Source: Deltaproteobacteria bacterium UBA3076
Lineage (GTDB): Bacteria > Desulfobacterota > Dissulfuribacteria > Dissulfuribacterales > UBA3076
Assembly: GCA_002367355.1 (NCBI GenBank)
Contig: DFBQ01000113.1
Span: 2,966 to 11,358, forward strand
Length of the DNA stretch: 8,393 nt
Direction: 5' to 3'
Shown here: in pieces, positions 1 to 7,347 of the stretch
How positions within the stretch are numbered: position 1 is the stretch's first letter
How the letters are laid out: every line of letters starts with the position of its first letter
Notes under the pieces: model-generated
The model's input: only the letters and a program-made list of their open reading frames with translations
Told to the model about the DNA's origin: nothing
The model's database searches: none
Program-made: the position numbers and the translations under genes

Positions 1-401
1 CAACAATCAATCTGATTAAATTCTCAAAAGCAGGACTTGATGCTGCAGAAATGAGTGATCTACTTGGAATTTCTGTCCGATCATTCCTCTCTACTTTACA
101 GAAACACACGGATATAAAAAGAGAAAAAAATCAGGGACGATTTATTTACTTCTCTGCGGTTGAGGAAGAGTTCATTAAACAAAAAAAATGTCGTGTTGGT
201 ATAACAAGAATCACCCAGCTACCAAAAGATACTGAGGCTATTTTAATTCTTGTAGAAACAATTAAGAATCCTCATTTGAATGTTGAAGCCCTATCTCTAA
301 AATTAAGAGAAAACAATTGCGTCGTAACACCGGAAAGTATCAGGAATCTTTTTGCCTACCACGGTCTGACAGTAAAAAAAACGCCGGAAGTGCCTTCCTG
401 A
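1..401 (+). CDS. Partial helix-turn-helix DNA-binding protein, 5' end outside window
   Basis: The reading frame is open from the window edge (first full codon at base 3), so the gene starts upstream. The first in-frame ATG, at 51, lies in the middle of a helix-turn-helix and is unlikely to be the true start. The visible 132 residues hold two possible DNA-binding modules. Residues about 11-35 (AAEMSDLLGISVRSFL) read as a helix-turn-helix, followed by a basic stretch and a GRFIYF strand like a wing. Residues about 89-122 (VEALSLKLRENN...TPESIRNLFAYHGL) resemble the second helix-turn-helix of IS630/Tc1-type transposases, where a similar segment ends in 'HGL' plus lysines. No catalytic DDE residues are visible. 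The gene is visibly more A/T-rich than its neighbours, which hints at a different history. It converges on ackA with about 50 bases between the stops. It could be a regulator, a transposon accessory protein or a transposase fragment; I do not recognise a named family. Confidence 0.6.
   Translation, partial: TINLIKFSKAGLDAAEMSDLLGISVRSFLSTLQKHTDIKREKNQGRFIYFSAVEEEFIKQKKCRVGITRITQLPKDTEAILILVETIKNPHLNVEALSLKLRENNCVVTPESIRNLFAYHGLTVKKTPEVPS
374..398 (-). terminator. Possible intrinsic terminator for pta-ackA
   Basis: Read on the minus strand downstream of ackA, GGAAG-GCA-CTTCC forms a five-pair stem with a three-base loop (386-398). After GGCG comes a run of eight T (374-381). The order (stem, then T-tract) suits termination of ackA transcripts. 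It lies about 54 bases past the ackA stop, inside the last codons of the convergent helix-turn-helix gene. The short stem and four-base gap before the T-run make it a weak candidate. Confidence 0.35.
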
Positions 402-445
402 ATTGTCTTTGTCATGGGCGCCCTCTGCTGTAAATTATCTTTAAT

Positions 446-467
446 TTTAGCTCACTTTAGCTCACTT
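446..467. repeat. Tandem 10-bp duplication across the ackA stop codon
   Basis: The unit TTTAGCTCAC (plus strand) occurs twice in direct tandem at 446-455 and 456-465, followed by TT of a third. On the minus strand the ackA stop TGA (452-454) lies in the downstream copy, so the duplication sets the reading frame at the C-terminus of acetate kinase. Confidence 0.8.
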
Positions 468-1672
468 TCTTCAATCGCCTTTTTTGTCTCCCTCGCAATC
501 TTCAGCTCCTCATTAGTAGGAATCACCAGGACCTTAACCTCGCTGTTCTGAGTATTGATTTCCCGGATACTGACGCTGAGAACAGCATTTTTCCTGGTAT
601 CAATTTCAATGCCGAGCCTGTTCAAGCCCTGACAAGATTTTCCCCGGATGAGTGGCGCGTGCTCCCCAACTCCTGCTGTAAAAATGATGGCATCAACACT
701 TCCAAGGGCCGCGAAATAGGCACCGATGTACTTTTTTATCCGGTAGGTATAAATATCAAGCGCTACTGTCGCCCGTTTATCGCCATTCTCCATATTTTTA
801 ATCACTTCCCGCATATCATTAGTGCCGCACAGTCCCTTGAGGCCGCTCTCTTTGTTAAGCAGCCTGTCTATTTCCTGCAATGACATACCAAGGTAGTCAG
901 CCATAAAAAAAGGCAGGGCGGGATCAATGTCCCCTGATCGTGTTCCCATCACCAGTCCGGCAAGAGGGGTCATGCCCATGGTGGTATCAACGGATTTGCC
1001 GTTTTTTATGGCAGCCATACTGGCCCCATTTCCGATATGAATGGTAATAAGATTAAGCTCTGTAAGCGGCCGGCCCAAATATTCCGCCGCCCGCTCGGAG
1101 ACATAAGCATGGGAGATGCCGTGGAAACCGTAACGCCGCACCTTGTGCCGCTCATACATCTCGTAGGGAATGGCATAAAGATAAGCATGGCTGGGGATAG
1201 TTTGGTGAAAGGCCGTATCAAATACCGCGACCTGCGGCGCATCCGGAAAGATCGATCCGGCGACCTCAATCCCCATCAGATTAGAAGGGTTATGCAAAGG
1301 GGCCAGGGGGATGTTTTTCTTAATGGCTGCGACCACGTCTTCATCAATAATCACGGTTGAGTGAAACGCCTCCCCGCCATGGACCACGCGGTGGCCCACA
1401 GCCGAAATCTCGGCCTTGTCCGCAATGACCCCGTGTTTTGGGTCAACCAGCAGGCCCACGATGCGGTTTAGTCCCTCACGATGGTCAGCGATCATACTCT
1501 CGTCAACATTTTTTTCGGATTCACCATTGGGCAGGACTATTCTGTGTGTGAGAATGCTGCTCTCTTCACCGATTTTTTCAGCCAGACCTCCTGCCAGTAT
1601 CTTACGGTCTTCCACATCAAGCAATTCATACTTGATGGATGAACTCCCTGTGTTGATGACGAGTATTTTCAT
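452..1672 (-). CDS. ackA: Acetate kinase
   Basis: Cytoplasmic acetate kinase (ASKHA fold), converting acetyl phosphate plus ADP to acetate plus ATP, reversibly. The 406-residue product is close to the usual 400. The family signature is at the N-terminus (MKILVINTGSSSIKYE, N7). The residues known as important in the Methanosarcina enzyme have clear counterparts: R95 (GHRVVHGG), H127 (PLHNP), D152 (FDTAFH), H184 (YGFHGISH), R245 (GTRSGDIDP) and E388 (TNEEL). The glycine-rich nucleotide segments IHIGNGAS (211-218) and TAGVGEHAP (332-340) are also present. The start at 1672 is chosen because it matches the family N-terminus and has an AAAGGG ribosome binding site (1678-1683) five bases upstream. 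A longer frame back to 1744 only adds residues read out of frame through the end of pta. The ATG overlaps the pta TGA, so translation is probably coupled. A 10-bp tandem duplication crosses the stop codon. Confidence 0.97.
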   Translation of the reverse strand: MKILVINTGSSSIKYELLDVEDRKILAGGLAEKIGEESSILTHRIVLPNGESEKNVDESMIADHREGLNRIVGLLVDPKHGVIADKAEISAVGHRVVHGGEAFHSTVIIDEDVVAAIKKNIPLAPLHNPSNLMGIEVAGSIFPDAPQVAVFDTAFHQTIPSHAYLYAIPYEMYERHKVRRYGFHGISHAYVSERAAEYLGRPLTELNLITIHIGNGASMAAIKNGKSVDTTMGMTPLAGLVMGTRSGDIDPALPFFMADYLGMSLQEIDRLLNKESGLKGLCGTNDMREVIKNMENGDKRATVALDIYTYRIKKYIGAYFAALGSVDAIIFTAGVGEHAPLIRGKSCQGLNRLGIEIDTRKNAVLSVSIREINTQNSEVKVLVIPTNEELKIARETKKAIEESELK

Positions 1673-3777
1673 AACAACCCTTTTTCTGATTGCGCCTGGA
1701 TTGCTGTAATCGCAACAGTGTTCACTATATCCGGGACTGTGCATCCACGGCTCAGATCATTCACAGGATGTTTTAGCCCCTGAAGAATAGGACCGATAGC
1801 TACTGCTCCTGCTGACCTTTGAACCGCCTTGTACGTGTTGTTGCCCGTGTTCAGATCAGGAAAGATAAACGTGGTGGCCTTTCCTGCAACGTCGCTCTCA
1901 GGCAACTTGGCCTTGGCAACCGAGGAATCAACGGCGGCGTCATACTGAATAGGTCCTTCGATTTTCAGGCCGGGGAAGGATTCCTGGGCCTTTTCTTTGG
2001 CAATCCTGGTTGCTTCACGGACCTTATCCACATCCGCTCCCTTGCCTGACTCTCCGGTAGAGTATGAAAGCATGGCAACAACCGGATCAATGCCAAAGGT
2101 CTTTGCGGTTTGTGCGGAGCTGAGAGCAATTTCAGCCAGTTGTTCGGCGTCTGGATCAGGATTAATTGCACAGTCCCCGTAGACAAGCACCCTGTCCTCC
2201 AGGCACATGAGTAGTACGCTCGAAACAATGGAAACTCCCGGCTTTGTCTTGATGATTTGAAGTGCGGGACGAATCGTTGCCGCTGTACTGTGTGCCGCAC
2301 CGGAGACCATTGCATCGGCATGCCCCTTATAGACCATCATGGTTGCGAAACAGTTTACATCTCTCATCATGTCACGTGCATATTCCTCTGTGATCCCCTT
2401 ATGTTTCCTTAAATTAAAATAGGTCTGCACGTACTCCTCAAATAACTCGGATTTCAGGGGATTAATGATATTCGCGAGGCTCATCCTCAGCCCTAATTGC
2501 GCGATCTTTCCACGGATCAGATCTTCATTGCCGAGGAGAGTGATATCCACCACTTCCCTATAAAGCAGTGTCTCGGCAGCCCGCAAGATTCTCTCGTCCT
2601 CGCCCTCTGGCAAGACCACGTGTTGTTTGTTTGCCCTGGCCCTTTGCAGCAGTTCATATTCGAACATCTTCGGAGTAATAATGGTGGTATGGGTTGTAAC
2701 GACCCTTTCCTCCAATTGCTCCGTATCCACGTTTTTTTCAAAGACCGCCAGGGCCTGCGTTATCTTCCGGTCATCATCCGGTGAAATTGTGGCGTGGATC
2801 TTGTTAACGTTTGTGGCTGTGGGGAAAGTATTCTCTTTGACGCTGAGAATGGGCACCATCAGGGGGAATCCTTTGATGAGATCCCATATTGGCTTTTCCG
2901 GTTTCAAGCCACCGGTCAATACGATCCCGGAGATATTTTGCTCGGACGCGGACGAAACGGCAGCCAGACAGGCGACGATTACGTCCGCCCTATCTCCGGG
3001 AGTAATAATTAGTGAACCATATTCTATCCTGGTCAAGAAGTTATGCAGTTGCATTGCCGCGATCGTAAAGTTGTGCACGTGCCGGTTCAACTGTTCTTCC
3101 CCGTATAACACCTCCGCACCTAAAAGCTTCGCAATCTCGCCTACTGTGGGGTTCCCGAGAGACGGTTCATCCGGCATGGCGTAAAGCAACTGTTCTCCGG
3201 TCAAATCCTTTTCTTTCAGGAGCTTGATAATCGCCTCTCCATCCTTTGGCTCTGTACGGTTGATGATTGTGGCGATTGTGTGGCATTTTTTCCCACTCAG
3301 GGATTTAAGAGCTACTTCGACGGATCGGACTATATCATCCGTGCTCTTCTTGTGTGCGTTGGTCACTAATAAGACCGGGCATGACAGGTTTTTACTGATC
3401 TCCGCATTGATATCGAACTCAAAGGCAGCCGCGGAACTCACAAAGTCGGTGCCTTCGCATAACACAAAATCGCAACCATCACTTAATTGGTTATACTTAT
3501 TGATTATTCCCTCAATCATCTCAGCCTGCTTGCCCAGTGAAACCAGATTGCCGGCCTCTGTTCCGGTAAATCCGTACATTTTATCGTACGGAATTCCCAG
3601 GTCGAAATATGAGGAAACAAGATTGATGTCATGATCCTGATCTTTGGCGTCTAAAATAATCGGGCGGAAAAAGCCAACTCTGTCGATTTTCCTGAGCAGC
3701 ATCTCCATTACGCCCAGAATAATGGCTGATTTTCCGCTCCTTGCTTCAGTGGCTACGACATAAAGGTTATTTGACAT
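1669..3777 (-). CDS. pta: Phosphate acetyltransferase, long three-domain form
   Basis: Phosphotransacetylase: acetyl-CoA plus phosphate gives acetyl phosphate plus CoA, reversible, cytoplasmic, partner of AckA. At 702 residues it matches the long form (E. coli Pta is 714) rather than the short catalytic form of about 330. Residues 1-230 form a BioD/CobB-like P-loop region with EARSGKSAI (11-19) as a Walker-A-like loop. Residues about 245-355 form the DRTGG domain, with GDRADVI (261-267) and TGG (288-290). The catalytic PTA domain spans about 370-695, with VVLPEGEDERI (387-397), SYSTGESGKG (571-580), FPDLNTGNNTYK (639-650) and GPILQGLKHPVNDLSRG (662-678); R677 matches the arginine known to matter in the Methanosarcina enzyme. 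In enterobacteria the N-terminal domains mediate allosteric control. The start has a perfect AGGAGG (3783-3788) six bases upstream. The stop overlaps the ackA start (ATGA). Confidence 0.97.
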   Translation of the reverse strand: MSNNLYVVATEARSGKSAIILGVMEMLLRKIDRVGFFRPIILDAKDQDHDINLVSSYFDLGIPYDKMYGFTGTEAGNLVSLGKQAEMIEGIINKYNQLSDGCDFVLCEGTDFVSSAAAFEFDINAEISKNLSCPVLLVTNAHKKSTDDIVRSVEVALKSLSGKKCHTIATIINRTEPKDGEAIIKLLKEKDLTGEQLLYAMPDEPSLGNPTVGEIAKLLGAEVLYGEEQLNRHVHNFTIAAMQLHNFLTRIEYGSLIITPGDRADVIVACLAAVSSASEQNISGIVLTGGLKPEKPIWDLIKGFPLMVPILSVKENTFPTATNVNKIHATISPDDDRKITQALAVFEKNVDTEQLEERVVTTHTTIITPKMFEYELLQRARANKQHVVLPEGEDERILRAAETLLYREVVDITLLGNEDLIRGKIAQLGLRMSLANIINPLKSELFEEYVQTYFNLRKHKGITEEYARDMMRDVNCFATMMVYKGHADAMVSGAAHSTAATIRPALQIIKTKPGVSIVSSVLLMCLEDRVLVYGDCAINPDPDAEQLAEIALSSAQTAKTFGIDPVVAMLSYSTGESGKGADVDKVREATRIAKEKAQESFPGLKIEGPIQYDAAVDSSVAKAKLPESDVAGKATTFIFPDLNTGNNTYKAVQRSAGAVAIGPILQGLKHPVNDLSRGCTVPDIVNTVAITAIQAQSEKGLL

Positions 3778-3782
3778 GGTAG

Positions 3783-3788
3783 CCTCCT
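3783..3788 (-). promoter_or_regulatory. Strong ribosome binding site of pta
   Basis: AGGAGG on the minus strand, with five bases (CTACC) between it and the ATG at 3777-3775. It fixes the pta start and implies strong initiation for the first gene of the operon. I find no convincing -35/-10 pair in the 119 bases between the tRNA and pta; TTGAAA-like and TTATTT-like words occur but with poor matches. Confidence 0.8.
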
Positions 3789-3806
3789 ACTGTCGGAAGT
3801 CTGTGA

Positions 3807-3820
3807 TTCGTGGTTCGTGG
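3807..3820. repeat. Short tandem TTCGTGG repeat in the pta leader
   Basis: TTCGTGG occurs twice head to tail (3807-3813 and 3814-3820), preceded by GTGA. This looks like low-complexity intergenic word repetition rather than a coding or regulatory element. No function is apparent. Confidence 0.5.
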
Positions 3821-3896
3821 CGAAAAGTGCAAAAAACAGGCATTTACAGAAAAATAATTTCAAAAGGCAAAAACCAGCAAATCATTGGGGAGAATA

Positions 3897-3973
<77 letters not shown>

Positions 3974-3993
3974 GCTCTATCTATATTTTAGGC

Positions 3994-4022
3994 ACTTTAA
4001 TTTGGCCAACATTGATTGTCAA
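3994..4022 (-). promoter_or_regulatory. Sigma-70-type promoter of the tRNA-Arg gene
   Basis: On the minus strand a perfect -35 TTGACA (4017-4022) is followed after exactly 17 bases by TAAAGT (3994-3999), which matches TATAAT at three of six positions including the key T, A and final T. The predicted start of transcription is near 3987, about 14 bases before the tRNA 5' end, a typical short tRNA leader. Since no terminator is visible after the tRNA, this promoter may also feed pta-ackA. Confidence 0.6.
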
Positions 4023-4152
4023 ACCTGATCAAGCAATAGCTCAGTTCAATGAATGACGTGGCCTTTACGGGTTATCTGTCCTGGTTGGAAAACTACGCAT
4101 TTTTTATTAGACTATGAGTGAAGGCGTTTCAAAAAATAACACCACCATGCCC

Positions 4153-4192
4153 TTGACAAGACAGATGTCAAATAGCAAAAGACATGTGACAA
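4153..4192 (+). promoter_or_regulatory. Candidate operator/promoter region upstream of the class V aminotransferase gene
   Basis: TTGACA (4153-4158) and TGTCAA (4166-4171) form a perfect inverted repeat with a seven-base spacer. GACAGATGTCAA (4160-4171) recurs as GACATGTGACAA (4181-4192), identical at nine of twelve positions and 21 bases away, about two helical turns. The TTGACA could be a -35 box, but no good -10 follows at 16-18 bases. A regulator binding site is therefore as likely as a promoter. It ends 30 bases before the start codon. Confidence 0.35.
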
Positions 4193-4222
4193 AAAAACAA
4201 GTTAATAAAAAGGAGTTAATAA

Positions 4223-5365
4223 ATGAACAAACGCTATCTTATGGCTCCGGGTCCTGTAGCTGTGGCACCTGAGGTTCTTGCAAAAATGTCAGAGCCTATC
4301 ATCCATCACAGGTCACCTCAATTTTCAGCCATACTTACCAGGGTCCGAGAGGATCTCAAATATCTCTATCAAACGAAAAATGACTGCTTGATCCTGGCGT
4401 CTTCCGGTACAGGAGGCATGGAGGCATCTGTGGTCAACCTGCTTTCTCCCGGAGACAAGGCCTTGGTGATACGGGGAGGGAAGTTTGGCGAGCGTTGGGA
4501 CGAGCTATGCAATACTTATGGAGTAAAGGCAGTAAACATAGACGTCACCTGGGGAAAAGCCGTTGACCCACAGGAAGTAAAAAAGGCCCTGGACGCCAAC
4601 CCGGATGCCAAGGCCGTTTTTGTTCAGGCCCATGAAACCTCCACCGGCGTCAAACACCCTGTTGAAGAGCTGGGGGAACTGGTTGGGGAAAGACCGGCCA
4701 CGGTCCTGGTGGTGGATGCCATAAGTGCCCTTGGGGTTTACGAGCTTAAGACAGATGACTGGGGTCTGGATGTGGTGATAACAGGCTCTCAGAAATCTTT
4801 GTCCCTGCCACCGGGCCTGGCATTTGTGAGTATCAGCGAGAAGGCTTGGAAGCTTGTAGAAAAGGCACAATTGCCAAAATATTACTTCAATTTTTTAAAG
4901 GAGAAAAAGGCCCTTGAAAAACAGACCACTGCCTTTACCCCTGCGGTATCCCTTATAATCGGTCTTGCAGAGGTGCTTCGTGGTATACGGGCAACCGGGC
5001 TTCCAGCCCTTTTTGCCCACCACAGGCGTCTTTCGGAAGGCACCAAGACAGGAGTAACTGCTATGGGGCTTGAATTTTTCTCCACGGCCCCGTCCGAGGC
5101 CATAACAGTCATCAAGTGCCCGGAGGGAATAGACGGCCAGAATGTGGTAAAAATCCTGAGAGAGGAGTATGGAATCACCATAGCCGGCGGTCAGGCCCAA
5201 GCCAAGGGTAAGATCTTCCGCATTTCCCATATGGGGTATCTGGATGAATGGGATATGATCGTAGCATTGGCCGCAGTGGAGAGAGCACTTAATCAACTTG
5301 GCTATCCTTTGGAATTTGGGAAGGGTGTGGCCGCTGCCGAGACGTACTTTGCTCAAAATAAGTAA
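4223..5365 (+). CDS. Class V aminotransferase, probable phosphohydroxypyruvate (serine-pathway) transaminase
   Basis: A PLP-dependent aminotransferase of the serine-pyruvate / alanine-glyoxylate type (fold type I, class V), 380 residues, the usual family length. Visible landmarks: N-terminal MAPGPVAV (7-14) and HHRSPQF (28-34), PLP phosphate loop SGTGGMEAS (61-69), HETSTG (137-142), D165 in VVDAIS for the pyridine nitrogen, the lysine forming the Schiff base K191 in TGSQKSLSLPPG (187-198), and R333 in FRISHMG for the substrate carboxylate. The start has AGGAG (4211-4215) seven bases upstream, and the gene ends with tandem stops TAA TGA. serA follows 267 bases downstream on the same strand. 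No canonical SerC is in the window, so the inferred role is transamination of 3-phosphohydroxypyruvate with glutamate to phosphoserine, as proposed for similar class V enzymes next to serA in other bacteria and archaea. Alanine-glyoxylate or serine-pyruvate transamination remains possible; sequence alone does not settle the substrate. Confidence 0.9.
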   Translation: MNKRYLMAPGPVAVAPEVLAKMSEPIIHHRSPQFSAILTRVREDLKYLYQTKNDCLILASSGTGGMEASVVNLLSPGDKALVIRGGKFGERWDELCNTYGVKAVNIDVTWGKAVDPQEVKKALDANPDAKAVFVQAHETSTGVKHPVEELGELVGERPATVLVVDAISALGVYELKTDDWGLDVVITGSQKSLSLPPGLAFVSISEKAWKLVEKAQLPKYYFNFLKEKKALEKQTTAFTPAVSLIIGLAEVLRGIRATGLPALFAHHRRLSEGTKTGVTAMGLEFFSTAPSEAITVIKCPEGIDGQNVVKILREEYGITIAGGQAQAKGKIFRISHMGYLDEWDMIVALAAVERALNQLGYPLEFGKGVAAAETYFAQNK

Positions 5366-5434
5366 TGATTACACCGCAAAAAGTCTTGAAACATGATTCC
5401 GCTCAAAAAGCCCGAGATGCATCCCTTTATAGAT

Positions 5435-5469
5435 AATGCTGAATTGTGAATGCTAAATGCTGAATTGTG
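5435..5469. repeat. 14-bp direct repeat in the aminotransferase-serA intergenic region
   Basis: AATGCTGAATTGTG occurs at 5435-5448 and again at 5456-5469, a 21-bp period with a related AATGCTAA word between. The 267-base intergenic region (5366-5632) also holds a TTTAAAAT-type A/T-rich doublet (about 5500-5517), but no ORF with a credible start and no recognisable RNA. This looks like intergenic word repetition of the kind often dispersed through a genome. Confidence 0.6.
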
Positions 5470-5562
5470 GAAGAAAGTTTAAAAAAACATATACCTTAAT
5501 TTAAAATTTAAAATTTATTGTGCGCCGCAGATGGGGTATTTTCAGCGGAATCAGTAATGATT

Positions 5563-5591
5563 TTGACTTTCTGCCTCTAAGGCAGTAATAA
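5563..5591 (+). promoter_or_regulatory. Candidate serA promoter with palindrome in the spacer
   Basis: TTGACT (5563-5568), then 17 bases, then TAATAA (5586-5591) gives a fair -35 and a weak -10. The spacer holds a perfect inverted repeat CTGCC-TCTAA-GGCAG (5571-5585), placed where a repressor would block RNA polymerase. Transcription would start about 35 bases before the serA ATG. The -10 is a partial match only. Confidence 0.4.
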
Positions 5592-5632
5592 ATGTGAGGA
5601 TTTTATTTTTTTGAAAGGATAAGGCATAATAC

Positions 5633-7213
5633 ATGAAGGTCTTAGTAACTGACCCTATAGCAAGAGATGGAATTGAAATTTTTAAAGCCGCAGGACTTGA
5701 TGTGGAAGAGCGTCCAGGGCTCTCGTCCGAGGAACTCCTGGAGGTCATTCAAGACGCTGATGGCTTGGTGATTCGTAGCAATACCAGGGTGACCAAGGAA
5801 GTAGTGGATGCTGCCAAAAAGCTGAAGGTTGTGGGAAGGGCCGGTACAGGCCTTGATAATGTAGACATTGCTGCCTGCAACAAGCGGGGTATCGTTGTAA
5901 TGAATACTCCGGGGGGCAACACCAACTCTGCTGCAGAACACAGTATAGCCATGATAATGGCACTCTCACGCCACATCCCCCAGGCAACCGCCTCAATGAA
6001 GTCGGGCAAGTGGGAGAAAAAGCGCTTTTCAGGTCAAGAGGTGGCAGGGAAGACCCTTGGAATTATAGGTATCGGCAGGATCGGAAGCATCGTTTCACAG
6101 CTTGCTCAAGGTCTTAAAATGGAAGTTGTGGCATTTGACCCTCACATACGTCCGGAAATGGCTGAAAAACTTGGAGTGGAGTTGACCGACCTTGACAATG
6201 TCCTTGCAAGAGCTGACTACATATCCATACACGCCCCCTTGACCGCAGAGACAAAGAGGTCTGTCAATGCCGAGCTTTTCAATAAGATGAAGGATGGGGT
6301 CATGGTGCTCAACTGTGCCCGTGGCGGGATCATCAACGAACAGGATTTATACGAAGCCATGAAGTCAGGAAAGGTGGCAGGTGCTGCTCTGGATGTATTC
6401 GAAACAGAACCTACAGGTAAAGAACACCCACTATTCTCCCTGGACAATTTTATTTGTACACCTCACCTCGGTGCCTCAACCAGAGAGGCCCAGGAAAACG
6501 TTGCCCTGGCTGTTGCCAGGCAGATCTCAGACTATCTCACAAAGGGTGAGGTAAGAAATGCCGTAAATATGCCATCAGTCAGCGAAGAAACCTTGGCCCA
6601 GCTCACCCCCGTCCTCAATCTTGCTGATAAATTGGGGACCTTCCATGCCCACCTTACCACCGCACCTGTGGATGAGGTGACCGTTTATTATCAGGGAGAT
6701 ATAGCAGGCATTGACACTGCACCTGTTACCGTATCAGTAATCAAAGGCCTCCTTTCCCCAATACTCAGGGAAGAAGTGAATTTTGTAAACGCCCCTATAC
6801 TTGCTGAAGAGCGAGGTATAAAAGTGACGGAATCCAAGAGCAAGACATCTGAGGACTTTACCAGTCTCCTCACAGTCACAGTAAAGACAGCCAATGGCAC
6901 CAATACTCTGGCAGGAACCATATTTGGCAAAAAAGAACCCCGTCTTGTCAGAATAAATAATTTCTGTCTGGAGGCTGTGCCGGAGGGACATATGTTACTC
7001 ATTTACAATGAAGACCGTCCAGGGGTAATCGGTCGAGTTGGAATCACCCTGGGTGAGGCGAATATTAACATAGGCCAAATGCAGGTAGGACAGGATCCGG
7101 ACCATCACAGGAATGTCATACTTCTGACCACGGATGATTCGGTAGGGCCCGATGTCCTTTCCCATCTCCTGCAGGAGGACGGTGTTGAAAAGGCTCAAGC
7201 CATAGAACTCTGA
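5633..7213 (+). CDS. serA: D-3-phosphoglycerate dehydrogenase, long form with ACT domain
   Basis: Oxidises 3-phosphoglycerate to 3-phosphohydroxypyruvate with NAD+, the committed step of phosphorylated serine synthesis in the cytoplasm. The 526-residue product has the long-form architecture. The substrate-binding domain lies at about 1-98 and 285-320. The Rossmann NAD domain lies between, with GIGRIG (146-151) and D169 at the end of the second strand (VVAFDP). The catalytic triad of the D-2-hydroxyacid dehydrogenase family is present: R230 (NCARGG), E257 (DVFETEP) and H278 (TPHLGAS). An intervening ASB-type domain spans about 320-440. A C-terminal ACT domain (453-526, LLIYNEDRPGVIGRVG) is where serine feedback inhibition usually acts. 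The ATG matches the family N-terminus, with AAGG (5621-5624) upstream. The neighbouring aminotransferase would use its product. No serB-like phosphatase is seen here. Confidence 0.97.
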   Translation: MKVLVTDPIARDGIEIFKAAGLDVEERPGLSSEELLEVIQDADGLVIRSNTRVTKEVVDAAKKLKVVGRAGTGLDNVDIAACNKRGIVVMNTPGGNTNSAAEHSIAMIMALSRHIPQATASMKSGKWEKKRFSGQEVAGKTLGIIGIGRIGSIVSQLAQGLKMEVVAFDPHIRPEMAEKLGVELTDLDNVLARADYISIHAPLTAETKRSVNAELFNKMKDGVMVLNCARGGIINEQDLYEAMKSGKVAGAALDVFETEPTGKEHPLFSLDNFICTPHLGASTREAQENVALAVARQISDYLTKGEVRNAVNMPSVSEETLAQLTPVLNLADKLGTFHAHLTTAPVDEVTVYYQGDIAGIDTAPVTVSVIKGLLSPILREEVNFVNAPILAEERGIKVTESKSKTSEDFTSLLTVTVKTANGTNTLAGTIFGKKEPRLVRINNFCLEAVPEGHMLLIYNEDRPGVIGRVGITLGEANINIGQMQVGQDPDHHRNVILLTTDDSVGPDVLSHLLQEDGVEKAQAIEL

Positions 7214-7240
7214 GATAGTTGCTTGAGACTCAATTATCTC
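7212..7240 (+). terminator. Hairpin at the serA stop, possible weak terminator
   Basis: GAGATAGTTG (7212-7221) pairs with CAATTATCTC (7231-7240) over ten positions, one of them a G-U pair, around a nine-base loop. The stem begins inside the serA TGA. There is no T-tract after it, so it is not a standard intrinsic terminator. It may protect the serA mRNA 3' end or act with Rho. Between it and 7347 I see only T/C-rich intergenic sequence. Confidence 0.4.
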
Positions 7241-7347
7241 TGCTAAGGACCGCTCATTAACGATTTACGGTGAATCAACCTCACTCTCATTCGTCTTTCA
7301 CATTTCACCTTTGACTTTCGAGTTTTAACTTTAACAGTCATGTAAAT

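Noticed and set aside
51..401. A complete 116-residue gene starting at ATG 51
   Set aside because: The frame stays open to the window edge, and ATG 51 falls inside the first helix-turn-helix, so the gene is partial.
432..447. AAATTA-TCTT-TAATTT hairpin between the convergent genes
   Set aside because: The stem is all A/T and short, with no G/C support; it is expected by chance in A/T-rich sequence.
1673..1744. Longer ackA start at 1744 adding 24 residues
   Set aside because: The extra residues are the out-of-frame reading of the pta 3' end. The family N-terminus begins at MKILVINTG (1672), which has its own ribosome binding site.
1006..3634. Several 60-185 codon frames opposite or overlapping ackA and pta
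   Set aside because: They are shadows of two well-supported conserved genes and show no family features of their own.
4034..4050. AATAGCTCAGTT resembling a tRNA D-arm on the plus strand
   Set aside because: No matching acceptor, anticodon or T-arm follows; chance resemblance.
5525..5548. CCGC...GCGG inverted repeat as a terminator of the aminotransferase gene
   Set aside because: A four-pair stem with a 16-base loop and no T-tract, about 160 bases past the stop, is too weak.
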